This document shows positions 1-9,322 of a DNA stretch of 64,000 bases, piece by piece; within the stretch, counting starts at the first letter, position 1; every line of letters starts with the position of its first letter. The translations under genes and the position numbers were made by a program. The notes under the pieces are model-generated. The model ran no database searches, was not told the DNA's origin, and worked only from the letters and a program-made list of their open reading frames with translations. This DNA is from Marinobacter profundi (GTDB lineage: Bacteria > Pseudomonadota > Gammaproteobacteria > Pseudomonadales > Oleiphilaceae): positions 248,001 through 312,000 of the forward strand of contig NZ_KZ319371.1 of the NCBI RefSeq assembly GCF_002744715.1, in the 5' to 3' direction.

Positions 1-273
1 TACAGCCTCCTCGACCTGCAGACATATTTTACTGCCGGGGTTAAAGAAGTCCGCGCCTGGACCGTTCGGGTTGGCGCTACCGCGCCCCAGGCCGCCGCGG
101 TCATCCACACCGACTTCGAGCGGGGCTTCATCCGTGCCGAAGTCATCAGCTACAACGACTTCGTCCAGTTCAACGGTGAAGCCGGTGCCAAGGATGCCGG
201 CAAATGGCGCCTTGAGGGCAAGGACTACATCGTCCAGGACGGCGACGTTATCCACTTCCGCTTCAACGTATAA
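1..273 (+). CDS. ychF: YchF redox-regulated ATPase, C-terminal part (5' truncated by window)
   Basis: Open from base 1 in frame 1 to a TAA, giving the last 90 residues. The residues [16 protein letters not shown], the [14 protein letters not shown] stretch and the ending [17 protein letters not shown] are typical of the C-terminal TGS domain of YchF (EngD/Ola1 family), a conserved ATPase that binds ribosomes and is linked to oxidative-stress control. The G-domain lies outside the window, so nucleotide-binding residues cannot be checked. A tRNA-Met gene follows about 90 bases downstream, the arrangement also found in Pseudomonas. Identification is firm for the family; function is from family knowledge. 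Confidence 0.93.
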   Translation, partial: YSLLDLQTYFTAGVKEVRAWTVRVGATAPQAAAVIHTDFERGFIRAEVISYNDFVQFNGEAGAKDAGKWRLEGKDYIVQDGDVIHFRFNV

Positions 274-302
274 ATTTTTCGGCAAAAATCGGGTTCATGG
301 TC

Positions 303-331
303 TTGACAGACGGAGCCCGAATACTGAAAAT
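303..331 (+). promoter_or_regulatory. Promoter of tRNA-Met
   Basis: A perfect -35 TTGACA (303-308), a 17-base spacer and GAAAAT as -10 (326-331, 4 of 6 matches). Transcription would start near 338, about 29 bases before the tRNA 5' end at 367. Strong -35 and placement make it convincing; no experimental support. Confidence 0.55.
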
Positions 332-366
332 ACGCGCCTCGTTTGGGGCATTGCCCAGAGCGAAAT

Positions 367-443
367 GGCAAGGTAGCTCAGTTGGTTAGAGCACAGCACT
401 CATAATGCTGGGGTCGGCGGTTCAACTCCGCCCCTTGCTACCA
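367..443 (+). tRNA. tRNA-Met (anticodon CAT), elongator type
   Basis: A full cloverleaf of 77 bases with encoded CCA: acceptor GGCAAGG with CCTTGCT, D-arm GCTC/GAGC, anticodon stem CAGCA/TGCTG around loop CTCATAA, variable loop GGGTC, T-arm GGCGG/CCGCC with loop TTCAACT. Overall similarity is to elongator tRNA-Met rather than initiator (which has a 1-72 mismatch and three G:C pairs under the anticodon) or the CAT-anticodon tRNA-Ile. Odd point: position 1-72 is G:T rather than G:C. The Ile2 alternative cannot be fully excluded by eye. Confidence 0.9.
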
Positions 444-451
444 GTATTAGG

Positions 452-482
452 AAAGCCCGACTCGCAAGAGCCGGGCTTTTTT
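452..482 (+). terminator. Rho-independent terminator after tRNA-Met
   Basis: AAAGCCCG (452-459) pairs with CGGGCTTT (472-479), with an inner CTC/GAG pairing around GCAA, followed by a run of six T. It ends the tRNA transcript and, read from the other strand, could also stop trkH transcription. Confidence 0.85.
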
Positions 483-501
483 CGTTTCAGACTGGTTAGC
501 C

Positions 502-1947
502 CTAACCCCGCCAGAAATGACGCGAGAACAGCACAAACACGCTGAGCAGCTCGAGCCGCCCCAACAGCATCACCACCATCAAAACCCATTTCGCCGCATC
601 CGGCAGGGCCTGGAAGTTGCCTGCCGGGCCAATGCTGCCGCCCAGGCCCGGCCCCACGTTCGCCAGCGCCGTCGCAGCGCCGGTGAGGCTGGTCACCAGA
701 TCGAGACCTAGCGCTGCGAGGATCGCTGCCGAGACTGCGAGGGTGGCCAGGAAAATAAATGAGAAGGCGACCGAAGAGGCAACAATTTCATCACTGATAA
801 TCCGGCCATTGTAATGACGCGCCATTACCGCATTGGGATGAAGCAGGCGAATCACCTGCTCGCGCAATAGCAACATGGACAACTGGAAGCGAAAGATCTT
901 CATCCCTCCACTGGTGGAGCCGGAGCAGCCGCCCACAAAGGTCAGGAAAAAGAACAGTACGATCACCAGTGGCCCCCAGAGGGTATAGTCCTCGCTGGCA
1001 TAGCCGGTAGTCGTCACCACGGACGTGACATTAAACAAGGCATGAACGAAGGCATCGACTGCCGGGGCCTGGTCCACCAGCATCCGATAGACGGCAATCA
1101 CCAGGGCCACCCCGAACAGGAACTGCAGGAAGAAGTGCACCTGCTTATCCCGCAACAGCGGCATGTACTGACCGTTCAGCAAGCGCACAAACAGAAAGAA
1201 GGGAATGCCGCCGAGCATCATGAAGAAGGACGACGCGAGCAGGATGGCGCTACCGTCGAACTGTCCCATGGAGCTGTCCGAGGTCGAGTAGCCCCCTGTG
1301 GAAACGGTGGTCAGGGCGTGATTGATGGCATTGAACAGGTCCATTCCCAGCACCCAATACACCAGGATGCAGCCGGCAGTAATCGCCAGGTAGCTGAACA
1401 CCAGCCCGCGCGCCAGCCGGTTGGTACGCGGCACCGCCTTTTCAGTCCACTCGGACGATTCGGTGGCAAACAGGCGCATGCCACCAATCCTCAGGAATGG
1501 CAGCACCGCAACTGCCATGCCGATGATTCCGATGCCCCCCATCCACTGCATGATCGATCGCCACAGCAGGATGTCATCCGGCAGATTATCAAGACCGGTC
1601 AGCACCGTGGACCCCGTGGTGGTAACCCCCGAAATACTCTCGAAGAAGGCATCTGTAACGGAAAGGTTGAGATCGCTCAGCAGCAGCGGAAAACTTGAGA
1701 AGATCGGGATGACAATCCAGGCCGAAACGGTCAGCAGGAACATTTCACGCTGCTTGAGACCATGGCGCTTACGGCCTGTCACCATGAAGCAGGCCAAGCC
1801 GACCGTGAAACAGATCAACGCCGACCGGATAAACGCCCAGCGATCAGGAATGTCTCCGAACAGGAGCAAATTGACTGGCAGGGTGATCAGGAAGCTGAGC
1901 AGAATCAGCAGGAACCCAATGATCTGCACGACAGGAAGAATTCTCAC
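502..1947 (-). CDS. trkH: TrkH family potassium uptake protein
   Basis: Inner-membrane K+ translocating subunit that works with the cytosolic NAD-binding TrkA. The 481-residue product has the many membrane segments of the family and repeated pore loops; SISGVTTTGST is a selectivity-filter loop and VTTTGYASED and SGSTSGGMKI are later pore-loop signatures. The open frame continues further upstream, but that extension is hydrophilic and overlaps the divergent hydrolase gene. I therefore start at GTG 1947 (VRILPVVQIIGFLL), giving the usual family length of about 483; GTG 1956 is the alternative. The gene stands alone, facing away from the next gene. K+ uptake fits a halophile that must adjust turgor, as does betT nearby. 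Confidence 0.92.
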   Translation of the reverse strand: MRILPVVQIIGFLLILLSFLITLPVNLLLFGDIPDRWAFIRSALICFTVGLACFMVTGRKRHGLKQREMFLLTVSAWIVIPIFSSFPLLLSDLNLSVTDAFFESISGVTTTGSTVLTGLDNLPDDILLWRSIMQWMGGIGIIGMAVAVLPFLRIGGMRLFATESSEWTEKAVPRTNRLARGLVFSYLAITAGCILVYWVLGMDLFNAINHALTTVSTGGYSTSDSSMGQFDGSAILLASSFFMMLGGIPFFLFVRLLNGQYMPLLRDKQVHFFLQFLFGVALVIAVYRMLVDQAPAVDAFVHALFNVTSVVTTTGYASEDYTLWGPLVIVLFFFLTFVGGCSGSTSGGMKIFRFQLSMLLLREQVIRLLHPNAVMARHYNGRIISDEIVASSVAFSFIFLATLAVSAAILAALGLDLVTSLTGAATALANVGPGLGGSIGPAGNFQALPDAAKWVLMVVMLLGRLELLSVFVLFSRHFWRG

Positions 1948-2082
1948 GGAACACACAACCCCAGCACACCGCCAGAAGTGCCGCAAGAATAGCACAGGTT
2001 TATCTTGCGGCGACGGGATTATCTCCCTCTTCTCCCGCCGGCCCCGATGCACTAACCTGTGCTTTTGCCAACAGGATCCGCC

Positions 2083-3297
2083 ATGCCCGATGCAAACGTC
2101 GTTGCCGGCCTCTCTCTTGAGCGCCTGGAAAGAATTACCCGCCATCTTGACGAACGCTATATCCAGCCCGGCAAATTGCCCGGTGCCGTCACCCTGGTCG
2201 CCCGGCATGGTGAAGTTGTCTGGGTGAAGGCCCAGGGACTGATGGACGTCGAACGCAACAAGGTGGCACGGCGGGATACCATTTTTCGCATCTACTCGAT
2301 GACCAAGCCGGTCACCTCAATCGCCCTCATGCAGCTTTACGAGCAGGGCCGCTTCCTGCTGGATGATCCGGTACACCGATACATTCCGTCGTGGCGGGAC
2401 CTGCAGGTCTACAAGGCAGGGGTCTATCCGGACTTCCAGACCGAACCGGCATCCCGTTCCATGACCATTCGTGACCTGCTCACCCACATGTCCGGGCTAA
2501 CCTACGGTTTCCTCAACCGGACCAACGTGGATGCGGCCTACCGGACCCTGAAACTTGATGGCAGCCGCGACCTGACGCTGGATACGCTGATCGAGCGGCT
2601 GGCCGGGCTGCCCCTGGAATTCACACCGGGGACGGCCTGGAACTACTCGGTTGCAACGGATGTGGTGGGCTACCTGGTACAACAGCTTGCCGACCAGCCT
2701 CTGGATGACTACTTCCGGGAGCACATTTTTGGCCCGCTGGAGATGAACGACACCGGGTTTCAGGTGCGGCCAGACCAGCAGGAGCGGTTTGCCGCCTGCT
2801 ACCTGCATCAGCCTGACAACACCATGAAGCTGCAGGATGACCCCGAGCACTCCCGCTACCTCCGGGAGCCGGTATTGCTGTCCGGGGGTGGCGGCCTGGT
2901 GTCAACGGTTGACGATTACCACCACTTCGCCCAGGCCCTCAGTCAGGGCGGTGCCTTCCGCGGCCAGCGGATTATCGGGCGCAAGACGCTGGAATTCATG
3001 CGCAGCAACCACCTGCCGGACAATCAGGACCTACCCGCCCTGTCGATCGGAGCGTTCAGTGAGACGCCCTATGAAGGTAACGGCTTCGGACTGGGCTTTT
3101 CGGTGAAAACCGATGTGGCGAAATCCCATACCAACGGCTCGGTGGGTGAATATGGCTGGGGCGGCCTCGCCAGCACCAACTTTTTCGTGGACCCGGTGGA
3201 GGACATGGTGGTGGTCTTCATGACCCAGCTGATGCCGTCCTCATCCTACCCCATCCGGCAGGAGCTGCGGGCGATGGTGCACGGCGCGCTGGTGTAA
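2083..3297 (+). CDS. Serine hydrolase, class C beta-lactamase / esterase fold
   Basis: A 404-residue protein with the penicillin-binding-protein-like fold. The SxxK nucleophile motif is SMTK near residue 72, and the second motif is Tyr-Ser-Val (WNYSV) near residue 188. The C-terminal VGEYGWGG and FFVDP segments are typical of EstB-like esterases and beta-lactamase-related hydrolases (COG1680). ATG 2083 is chosen because AGGA sits just upstream; an in-frame GTG at 2059 has no ribosome site. No signal peptide is evident, so it is probably cytoplasmic and an esterase or peptidase rather than a true beta-lactamase. Substrate unknown. It is monocistronic, with a terminator right after the stop. 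Confidence 0.88.
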   Translation: MPDANVVAGLSLERLERITRHLDERYIQPGKLPGAVTLVARHGEVVWVKAQGLMDVERNKVARRDTIFRIYSMTKPVTSIALMQLYEQGRFLLDDPVHRYIPSWRDLQVYKAGVYPDFQTEPASRSMTIRDLLTHMSGLTYGFLNRTNVDAAYRTLKLDGSRDLTLDTLIERLAGLPLEFTPGTAWNYSVATDVVGYLVQQLADQPLDDYFREHIFGPLEMNDTGFQVRPDQQERFAACYLHQPDNTMKLQDDPEHSRYLREPVLLSGGGGLVSTVDDYHHFAQALSQGGAFRGQRIIGRKTLEFMRSNHLPDNQDLPALSIGAFSETPYEGNGFGLGFSVKTDVAKSHTNGSVGEYGWGGLASTNFFVDPVEDMVVVFMTQLMPSSSYPIRQELRAMVHGALV

Positions 3298-3300
3298 CGT

Positions 3301-3326
3301 AAAAAGCCCGCACATGCGGGCTTTTT
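3301..3326. terminator. Bidirectional terminator
   Basis: AAAAAGCCCGCA (3301-3312) is perfectly repeated inverted as TGCGGGCTTTTT (3315-3326), a 12-bp stem with A/T tracts on both sides. It lies between the convergent serine hydrolase and the charged-helix gene and can serve both. Confidence 0.85.
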
Positions 3327-3351
3327 ATTGAAGGCGGTCAGCGGGCCTGAC

Positions 3352-3858
3352 TCAGTCCCAGAAATTCCACCAGGCCTTGGATTTCTCCTGCTTCTGCTGC
3401 TGGCCTTTCTCGCTACCCTTGGATGCCGGGTCCGCCTTGCGGTTATCGTTGTCACGGTTCGAGGACTCGCCCTTGTCCATGGCCTTGTCCTGGTTGCGCT
3501 CATGCTCTTCGGCTTGTTCGCGGACTCGCTCGCGGTCACGCTCCGCGTCATCATTTGCGCGTTCACGGGCGCGCTCAGCCTCGCCGTCGGCACGTTCGCG
3601 GGCACGTTCGGCGTCATCGCGGGCGCGCTCACCGGCCTGTTCCGCCTTTTGTCCGGCGTCGCCGCGGTATTCGTCGGCTTTTTCGCGGCCCTTGCCTTTA
3701 CCCTCGGCGGCAGCGCCCTTGCCCTTCTTGATCATTTCTTCGGCTTGCTGGCCGTTGCTGCCGGCATCAGACTGAGCCAGTACCGGCCCGCTGGCCAGCG
3801 CCCCCGCCAGCAGAACGCCGGAAACCAGTGCGGCAGAGCGGATGAATTGTGCTTTCAT
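3352..3858 (-). CDS. Secreted, highly charged helical-repeat protein of unknown function
   Basis: A 168-residue product with a clear signal peptide (KAQFIRSAAL, a hydrophobic core, then PVLAQS). The mature part is almost all Glu, Arg, Lys, Asp, Ala and Gln, with repeated RARDDAERARERA-like units between about residues 75 and 125 and a lysine/glutamine-rich tail ending KAWWNFWD. This predicts a long single alpha-helix or coiled coil in the periplasm. ATG 3858 is chosen because AGAAGG lies just upstream and the signal peptide begins there; a longer frame adds an implausible N-terminus. I do not recognise a named family. The aromatic C-terminus is unusual and may anchor or target it. Alternative: low-complexity filler with no fixed role. 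Confidence 0.75.
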   Translation of the reverse strand: MKAQFIRSAALVSGVLLAGALASGPVLAQSDAGSNGQQAEEMIKKGKGAAAEGKGKGREKADEYRGDAGQKAEQAGERARDDAERARERADGEAERARERANDDAERDRERVREQAEEHERNQDKAMDKGESSNRDNDNRKADPASKGSEKGQQQKQEKSKAWWNFWD

Positions 3859-4031
3859 AAACCTTCTCCCTTGGTGAACCATATGACTGGACACGATACA
3901 CAAACATAGAATCAAAAGGCATATCCATAATGTGAATTTTCCGTAGGGAAACCATCCTGCCGCCGCCAACGCTATGGCATACTGCCCTCCGGACCCAATA
4001 ACTCAAACCAACCCCAGCAAGGAACGTTGCG

Positions 4032-5309
4032 ATGAAACTCGAGACACTGGCCCTCCACGCGGGCTTCAGCGGCGACCCCACAACTCACGCTGCCACCACC
4101 CCGATCTACCAGACCACGTCCTACACCTTCGACGATACTCAGCACGGCGCGGACCTGTTTGACCTCAAGGTCCAGGGCAATATTTATACCCGCATCATGA
4201 ATCCGACCAATGCGGTACTCGAAGAGCGGATGACCCAACTGGAAGGCGGTGTTGGCGCCCTCGCCCTGGCGTCAGGCATGGCGGCGATTACCTATGCCCT
4301 GCAAACCATCTGCCGGGTAGGCAGCAACATCGTCAGCACCAGCCAGCTGTATGGCGGCACCTACAACCTGTTTGCCCATTCCCTGCCGAACCAGGGCATC
4401 GAGTGCCGTTTCGCGCCCCATGATGACTTTGACGCAGTCGAGCAAGCCATTGATGACAACACCCGCGCGCTATTCTGTGAATCTATCGGCAACCCGGCTG
4501 GTAACGTTGTTGATATCCAGCGCTGGGCCGAAATTGCCCACAGGCACGGCATTCCGCTGATCGTCGACAACACAGTGGCAACGCCGTTCCTGTGCCGCCC
4601 CTTCGAGCATGGTGCCGACATTGTGGTGCACTCGCTGACCAAATACATTGGCGGCCATGGCACCACCGTAGCCGGCATCGTGGTGGATTCCGGCAAATTC
4701 GACTGGAAAGCCAACGCGAAGAAGTTTCCGATGCTCAACGAGCCGGATCCGTCCTACCACGGCGTGGTGTACACCGAAGCCCTCGGCGCCGCAGCCTTCA
4801 TCGGTCGCTGCCGGGTGGTGCCACTGCGCAATACCGGTGCCGCCCTGTCTCCCTTCAATGCCTTCCTGATCATGCAAGGCCTGGAAACCCTGGCCCTGCG
4901 CATGGAGCGCCACTGCGAGAACGCCGAGAAAGTGGCCAGTTTCCTGCAGAATCACCCGTCGGTGGCCTGGGTAAACTACGCGGCCCTGGCCAACAGCCCC
5001 TACAAGGCGACCTGCGACAAGATCTGCGGCGGCAAGGCCTCCGGCATCCTGAGCTTCGGCATCAAGGGCGGTCGTGACGCCGGTGCCAAATTCATCGATG
5101 CGCTGCAGCTGATCTACCGCCTGGTCAATATCGGCGACGCCAAGTCCCTGGCCTGCCATCCCGCCACCACCACCCACCGCCAGCTGAGCCCGGAAGAGCT
5201 CAAGAGCGCGGGGGTCAGTGAGGACCTGGTGCGGCTGTCGATCGGCATCGAGCATGTTGACGACATTATCGCCGACGTCAGTCAGGCACTGGATGCGGCC
5301 TGCGCCTGA
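4032..5309 (+). CDS. metY: O-acetylhomoserine sulfhydrylase / aminocarboxypropyltransferase
   Basis: PLP enzyme of the Cys/Met metabolism family that makes homocysteine (or methionine) from O-acetylhomoserine and sulfide (or methanethiol). The 425-residue length and the N-terminal [14 protein letters not shown] start fit MetY rather than the shorter MetB/MetC (about 380-400). The PLP lysine is in [10 protein letters not shown] near residue 204; YTRIMNPTN is the family's substrate-loop motif. AAGGA precedes ATG 4032. A strong hairpin follows the stop. No SAM riboswitch is visible upstream. Cytoplasmic; methionine biosynthesis. Confidence 0.94.
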   Translation: MKLETLALHAGFSGDPTTHAATTPIYQTTSYTFDDTQHGADLFDLKVQGNIYTRIMNPTNAVLEERMTQLEGGVGALALASGMAAITYALQTICRVGSNIVSTSQLYGGTYNLFAHSLPNQGIECRFAPHDDFDAVEQAIDDNTRALFCESIGNPAGNVVDIQRWAEIAHRHGIPLIVDNTVATPFLCRPFEHGADIVVHSLTKYIGGHGTTVAGIVVDSGKFDWKANAKKFPMLNEPDPSYHGVVYTEALGAAAFIGRCRVVPLRNTGAALSPFNAFLIMQGLETLALRMERHCENAEKVASFLQNHPSVAWVNYAALANSPYKATCDKICGGKASGILSFGIKGGRDAGAKFIDALQLIYRLVNIGDAKSLACHPATTTHRQLSPEELKSAGVSEDLVRLSIGIEHVDDIIADVSQALDAACA

Positions 5310-5317
5310 TGCCAACT

Positions 5318-5345
5318 GGGGCACTCCCCGGCCGGGGAGTGTCCC
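5318..5345 (+). terminator. T-less hairpin at the metY 3' end
   Basis: GGGCACTCCCCGGC-type arms around a CCGG centre pair over about 14 bp with a single G:U, starting just after the metY stop. No T-run follows, so it is a hairpin that may protect the mRNA end or assist Rho rather than a classical terminator. Confidence 0.5.
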
Positions 5346-5453
5346 AAAATACCCGAGCCCGTTTGCCCCACCACCCGACCCTGCCCCCATGGCAAATGCG
5401 CACCGACTCGCCGAAAGTCGTAGCCCACGGGGCGCGGATTACCCCTATCCGCC

Positions 5454-5482
5454 TTGTGTCACCTGGTCTGCCGCAGTATTCT
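5454..5482 (+). promoter_or_regulatory. Candidate lipA promoter
   Basis: TTGTGT (5454-5459), a 17-base spacer and TATTCT (5477-5482), about 40 bases before the lipA ATG. Matches are moderate (-35 three of six, -10 four of six), but the spacing is ideal and it lies downstream of the metY hairpin. Confidence 0.4.
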
Positions 5483-5521
5483 GGTAAGCCCATTCCCCGC
5501 AGTCAAAAGAGTCCGGTTGTC

Positions 5522-6562
5522 ATGAGCGACGGCGCAAAACCCCGCGTTAGCAGTGGTTCCAAATTCCGCAACGAACAAGGATTTTCTGCCATCAAGGACG
5601 GCATCAAACGGTCCGCCAACGCAGAGGTTCCGCCGGAGCGGAAGCCCAAGTGGTTGCGCGCCCGCATGCCCGGGGGTGAACGCTTTGATGCCGTCAAGCG
5701 CAATGTCAATGAGCACCGGCTGAGCACTGTCTGCCAGGAATCCCACTGCCCCAACATCGGTGAATGCTGGAACAGCGGCACTGCGACCATCATGGTGATG
5801 GGCTCCGTGTGCACCCGCGCCTGCAAATTCTGTGCGGTGGATACCGGCAACCCCAAGGGCTGGCTGGATCCGGACGAGCCGGAGAATACCGCCAAGTCTG
5901 TCGAGCTGATGGGGCTGCGTTACATCGTACTGACTTCGGTGGACCGGGATGACCTGGCCGACGGCGGCGCCAGCCATTACGCTGCCTGCGTTGCCGCCAT
6001 CAAGACCCGCACTCCGGAAGTGGCCGTTGAAGCCCTCACCCCGGATTTCGATGCGGTGATGAGCGACGTCGAGAAGGTGGTGGACTCCGGGCTGGACGTG
6101 TTTGCCCAGAACGTGGAAACCGTCAAGCGCCTGACCCACCGGGTACGTGACCCTCGCGCCGGCTACGAAAAGACTCTCAGCGTGCTGGCCCATGCCAAGC
6201 AACACCGGCCGGACGTGCTGACCAAGACCAGCCTGATGCTGGGCCTGGGCGAAACCGAGGAAGAAATCCTCGAAACCATGGATGACCTCCGTGCCATCGG
6301 CGTGGACATCCTCACACTTGGCCAGTACCTGCGCCCCACACCCAATCACTTGCCGGTCGAGCGCTACGTGACACCGGAAGACTTCAACCGCTATCGCGAA
6401 CTTGGCCTCGCGAAAGGCTTTATGGAGGTGCCATCCGGTCCGATGGTTCGCTCCAGCTACCGGGCTGACCGGGTGTTCGAGAAAAACAATCTCGGCCTGG
6501 CGGTGCCCGCCGTCCCGGCCCCCGATCCCTCACTGGCCATTCCGGTCAAGGTTCTCGACTGA
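5522..6562 (+). CDS. lipA: Lipoyl synthase
   Basis: Radical SAM enzyme that inserts two sulfurs into the octanoyl chain on lipoyl domains of dehydrogenase complexes and GcvH. The auxiliary-cluster motif [12 protein letters not shown] (CX4CX5C) and the radical SAM motif CTRACKFC (CX3CX2C) are both intact; the conserved C-terminal [11 protein letters not shown] is present. ATG 5522 gives 346 residues, normal for the family; the open frame runs further upstream through non-conserved sequence. Its usual partner lipB is in this window but about 28 kb away at 34346-35002, whereas in Pseudomonas the two genes are adjacent. Cytoplasmic. Confidence 0.96.
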   Translation: MSDGAKPRVSSGSKFRNEQGFSAIKDGIKRSANAEVPPERKPKWLRARMPGGERFDAVKRNVNEHRLSTVCQESHCPNIGECWNSGTATIMVMGSVCTRACKFCAVDTGNPKGWLDPDEPENTAKSVELMGLRYIVLTSVDRDDLADGGASHYAACVAAIKTRTPEVAVEALTPDFDAVMSDVEKVVDSGLDVFAQNVETVKRLTHRVRDPRAGYEKTLSVLAHAKQHRPDVLTKTSLMLGLGETEEEILETMDDLRAIGVDILTLGQYLRPTPNHLPVERYVTPEDFNRYRELGLAKGFMEVPSGPMVRSSYRADRVFEKNNLGLAVPAVPAPDPSLAIPVKVLD

Positions 6563-6622
6563 GAACCTTGCACTGATTCGGCTGTCGGAGGGCGTCGGGA
6601 AGCCGCATTGGCACCTTAGCCC

Positions 6623-8677
6623 TCAGGCTTTACCGGCTTCCGGGTCTTCCGGGGTATTCAGCATGTCGTCATGCTCGGCCATATCCCAGGGCAGCTTACC
6701 GGGCGAGATATCAAGGAAGTGCAGGTAATTCTCGAACTGATCGAGAATGTCCTTGATGACATCGTGCTCGTCGTAGCCATAGATATCATAAGCCCGGCCA
6801 CCGCGACGCAGATAGACCTCCGCCCGGTAGTACACCTCCAGCTCATCCGGATCGCGCTTCAGTTCGCCGTAGACAAATCCGGGCATCGGATGCTCGGTCA
6901 GCCGGATGTCATAGACGAAATCGACGTGGTGCTCACGGTGCACCGTCAGGTGGGATCGGCACAGGTCCGCATCAAACTCGGCTACAGCCTGCCAGCCGCG
7001 GTCTTTTAGCTCTTTCTCCACCGCTCTCATACTGTTCATCACCGTATTCTTGATAAACATTTCCACTTCATGCTGGCCGGGGAATTCTACGATTGCGGCA
7101 AGCCGATGCTTCCACTGGGATCCGGTCATGTGACGATTGCTGGTCATGTGAGCCTGCAGGCTGGTCTCCCGGTGGCCCTCAATGATCAGCGCACGCCACA
7201 TGCCGACGGCGGCAATCAGCATGATGATGGCAAAGGGCAAGGCGCTGGCAATGGTCATGGTCTGCAGCGCACTGAGGCCACCGGCCAGCAGCAATGCCGA
7301 AGCCAGGGCGCCTTCCAGGACTGCCCAGAACACCCGCTGCCAGGCCGGGGTGTTGATCACGCCACCGGAGGCCAGGGAATCAATCACCAGGGAGCCGGAG
7401 TCCGACGAGGTAACGAAGAAGGTGATGATCAGCAGCACCGTCAGCAAGGAGATAAAGAAGGACCAGGGCAATTCGTCGAACAGCCGGAACAGGGCTACCG
7501 CATGGTCTTCCTGCACGTTGGTGATCAGAGTGCTGAGCCCCTCGTTCATGATCAGGTTCAGGGCGGTGTCGCCAAAGATTGAGAACCACAGGAACGTGAA
7601 AATGGACGGCACCAGCATGACACCGAAGACGAACTGGCGAATGGTTCGACCACGGCTGATTTTGGCAATAAACATGCCGACAAACGGCGCCCAGGCAATG
7701 GTCCAGCCGAAAATAAACAGGGTCCAGTTACCAATCCAGTCGCTGCGACTGTAGGCCTGCAGGTTGAAGGTGCGCTCGACAATCCCGCTGAGGTAACTGC
7801 CGGTGTTCTGGATAAAGGTTTCCAGGATGTGAATCGTCGGCCCGACCACGAACACGAACAGCATCAGCGATACCGCCAGCACCATATTGAGGATGGACAG
7901 GCGCTTGACCCCCTTGTCCATTCCCGCGACCACCGAGAAGGTCGCTGCCGCGGTTATGACGGCAATGGCGATGATCTGCACCGTGGTGCTGACCGGAATT
8001 CCCGGCCACAGGTAGTTGATGCCGGCGTTGATTTGCGCCACCGACAACCCGAGTGTCGTGGCGATACCGAAAAGGGTTCCAAGGATGGCAAACACATCAA
8101 CGATGTGTCCGATCGGACCGTGGATTCGCTCACCCACCAGCGGATAGAGCGCCGACCGGATAGACAGCGGCAGGCCGTGACGAAAGGCGAAGTACGCCAG
8201 CACCAGGCCCACAAGACCGTAAATGGCCCAGATATGGAAACCCCAGTGGAAGAAGGCAATCTGCATGGCCTGTTTGGCCGCGTCGACGGTTTCCGGTGCA
8301 CCGACCGGCGGGGAGGCATAGTGCAGGACCGGTTCCGCCACACCGAAGAACAACAGCGCAATACCGTAACCGGCAGAAAACAACATGGCGAACCATTCGG
8401 CAAAACTGTATTGCGGCTCGGCATGATCCGGCCCCAGCTTGATATTGCCCCAGCTCGAGGCGCCCACTGCGACTATAAATACCAGGAAAATGGCTACCGC
8501 CAGCATGTAAAACCAACCGAAGGTTTCGGTAATCCACGCCAGGGTAGAACTGAAAGCCTGCCCGGCCAGTTCGGGATTGCTTATAGTACCGATCACCAGC
8601 AACAGGGTAACCGCCACCGCCGGAAGAAATACCGGCATGAGAATGGTTGAACGCATCGACTTCTTGGTTTCTGTCAT
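6623..8677 (-). CDS. betT: BCCT family high-affinity choline transporter BetT
   Basis: A 684-residue sodium- or proton-coupled transporter of the betaine/choline/carnitine family, with about 12 membrane segments over the first 530 residues and a long cytoplasmic C-terminal domain (about 150 residues) of the kind that senses osmotic stress in BetT. The signature WAPFVGMFIAKISRGRTIRQF spans TM8 and the following loop, and the tryptophan-rich pocket is visible. AAGGA lies just upstream of ATG 8677. No betIBA genes are nearby. Role: choline import for glycine betaine synthesis in saline habitats. Substrate could also be betaine; the C-terminal domain favours BetT. Confidence 0.9.
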   Translation of the reverse strand: MTETKKSMRSTILMPVFLPAVAVTLLLVIGTISNPELAGQAFSSTLAWITETFGWFYMLAVAIFLVFIVAVGASSWGNIKLGPDHAEPQYSFAEWFAMLFSAGYGIALLFFGVAEPVLHYASPPVGAPETVDAAKQAMQIAFFHWGFHIWAIYGLVGLVLAYFAFRHGLPLSIRSALYPLVGERIHGPIGHIVDVFAILGTLFGIATTLGLSVAQINAGINYLWPGIPVSTTVQIIAIAVITAAATFSVVAGMDKGVKRLSILNMVLAVSLMLFVFVVGPTIHILETFIQNTGSYLSGIVERTFNLQAYSRSDWIGNWTLFIFGWTIAWAPFVGMFIAKISRGRTIRQFVFGVMLVPSIFTFLWFSIFGDTALNLIMNEGLSTLITNVQEDHAVALFRLFDELPWSFFISLLTVLLIITFFVTSSDSGSLVIDSLASGGVINTPAWQRVFWAVLEGALASALLLAGGLSALQTMTIASALPFAIIMLIAAVGMWRALIIEGHRETSLQAHMTSNRHMTGSQWKHRLAAIVEFPGQHEVEMFIKNTVMNSMRAVEKELKDRGWQAVAEFDADLCRSHLTVHREHHVDFVYDIRLTEHPMPGFVYGELKRDPDELEVYYRAEVYLRRGGRAYDIYGYDEHDVIKDILDQFENYLHFLDISPGKLPWDMAEHDDMLNTPEDPEAGKA

Positions 8678-8723
8678 ACAGTCCTTCCGTGTTTCCGTTG
8701 AGGCTCAGCCAATTGCCTGTCTG

Positions 8724-8729
8724 AGTATA
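8724..8729 (-). promoter_or_regulatory. Candidate -10 of betT
   Basis: Minus-strand TATACT about 47 bases upstream of the betT start. I could not find a good -35 at 16-18 bases, so this is only a weak candidate in a 200-base intergenic stretch. Confidence 0.2.
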
Positions 8730-8793
8730 GCCAACGATTATTCCGGCAGCCGCAAGGAACCGGAACACCGACCGCGGTCAGGGCGCAGGCAAC

Positions 8794-8827
8794 AAAAAAC
8801 CGCCAGCCAGCAAAAGCTGCGGCGGTT
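8794..8827 (-). terminator. Terminator of the Spy-like gene
   Basis: On the minus strand AACCGCC-G-CAGC pairs with GCTG-GCT-GGCGGTT around TTTT and is followed by six T. It lies about 50 bases after the stop of the Spy/CpxP-like gene and separates it from betT. Confidence 0.75.
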
Positions 8828-8878
8828 CTTCGGGAATTACTGAGTGGTACGGGCGTTACCCCGTACCGGATCAGTCGG

Positions 8879-9322
8879 TTACTGGCCTTGCTGCTGCATC
8901 ATCTGGCGCTGTTGCTGCATTTGCTGCTGCATCTGCTGCATGCGCTTGTCCAGTTCGGCACGCTGCTCCTCAGTGAAGACTGCATCCACTTTCGCCTGCA
9001 TCAGGGTAGACAGCGCAGTCATTTCGCCGGTCAGCTCGCCCAACCTGGCCGAGTCCTTGCGGATCGCTGCTTCATCGAAGTCCGGTTTGATCTGACCCTG
9101 GATCTGCTGCTGCAGTTGCTGTGCTTCGACCTGCAGCTCGCGGATCTCACCTTGTGATTGCTCGATGATGCCGCGGATTTCCTTCTGCTGGTCCTCGCTG
9201 AGGCCCACCATTTTAGCCAACTGGTCCACCTGGTCCGGCTGCCCCTGGGCCTGCTGCGCCATCACCGGAGAGGCCAGGCCCAAAACAATCAGGGCCATTC
9301 CGAACAGTTTTACGAGCTTCAT
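8879..9322 (-). CDS. Spy/CpxP-like periplasmic LTxxQ protein with Gln/Met-rich tail
   Basis: A 147-residue product with a signal peptide (KLVKLFGMALIVLGLASPVMAQQ). Two LTxxQ-like motifs, LSEDQQKEI and FTEEQRAEL, frame a helical middle, as in Spy and CpxP, periplasmic chaperones or stress sensors. The end is almost entirely Gln and Met (QQMQQQMQQQRQMM), which is unusual. ATG 9322 is preceded by GGAG at suitable distance; an upstream in-frame ATG would spoil the signal peptide. It has its own terminator and stands alone. A chaperone or metal-binding role is inferred only from family resemblance. Confidence 0.8.
   Translation of the reverse strand: MKLVKLFGMALIVLGLASPVMAQQAQGQPDQVDQLAKMVGLSEDQQKEIRGIIEQSQGEIRELQVEAQQLQQQIQGQIKPDFDEAAIRKDSARLGELTGEMTALSTLMQAKVDAVFTEEQRAELDKRMQQMQQQMQQQRQMMQQQGQ

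Noticed and set aside
1948..2208. N-terminal extension of trkH
   Set aside because: Hydrophilic, not family-like, and it overlaps the 5' end and ribosome site of the divergent hydrolase gene.
3859..4031. SAM or other riboswitch upstream of metY
   Set aside because: The 173-base gap shows no SAM-I, SAM-II or SAH core motif that I can recognise; only weak promoter-like hexamers.
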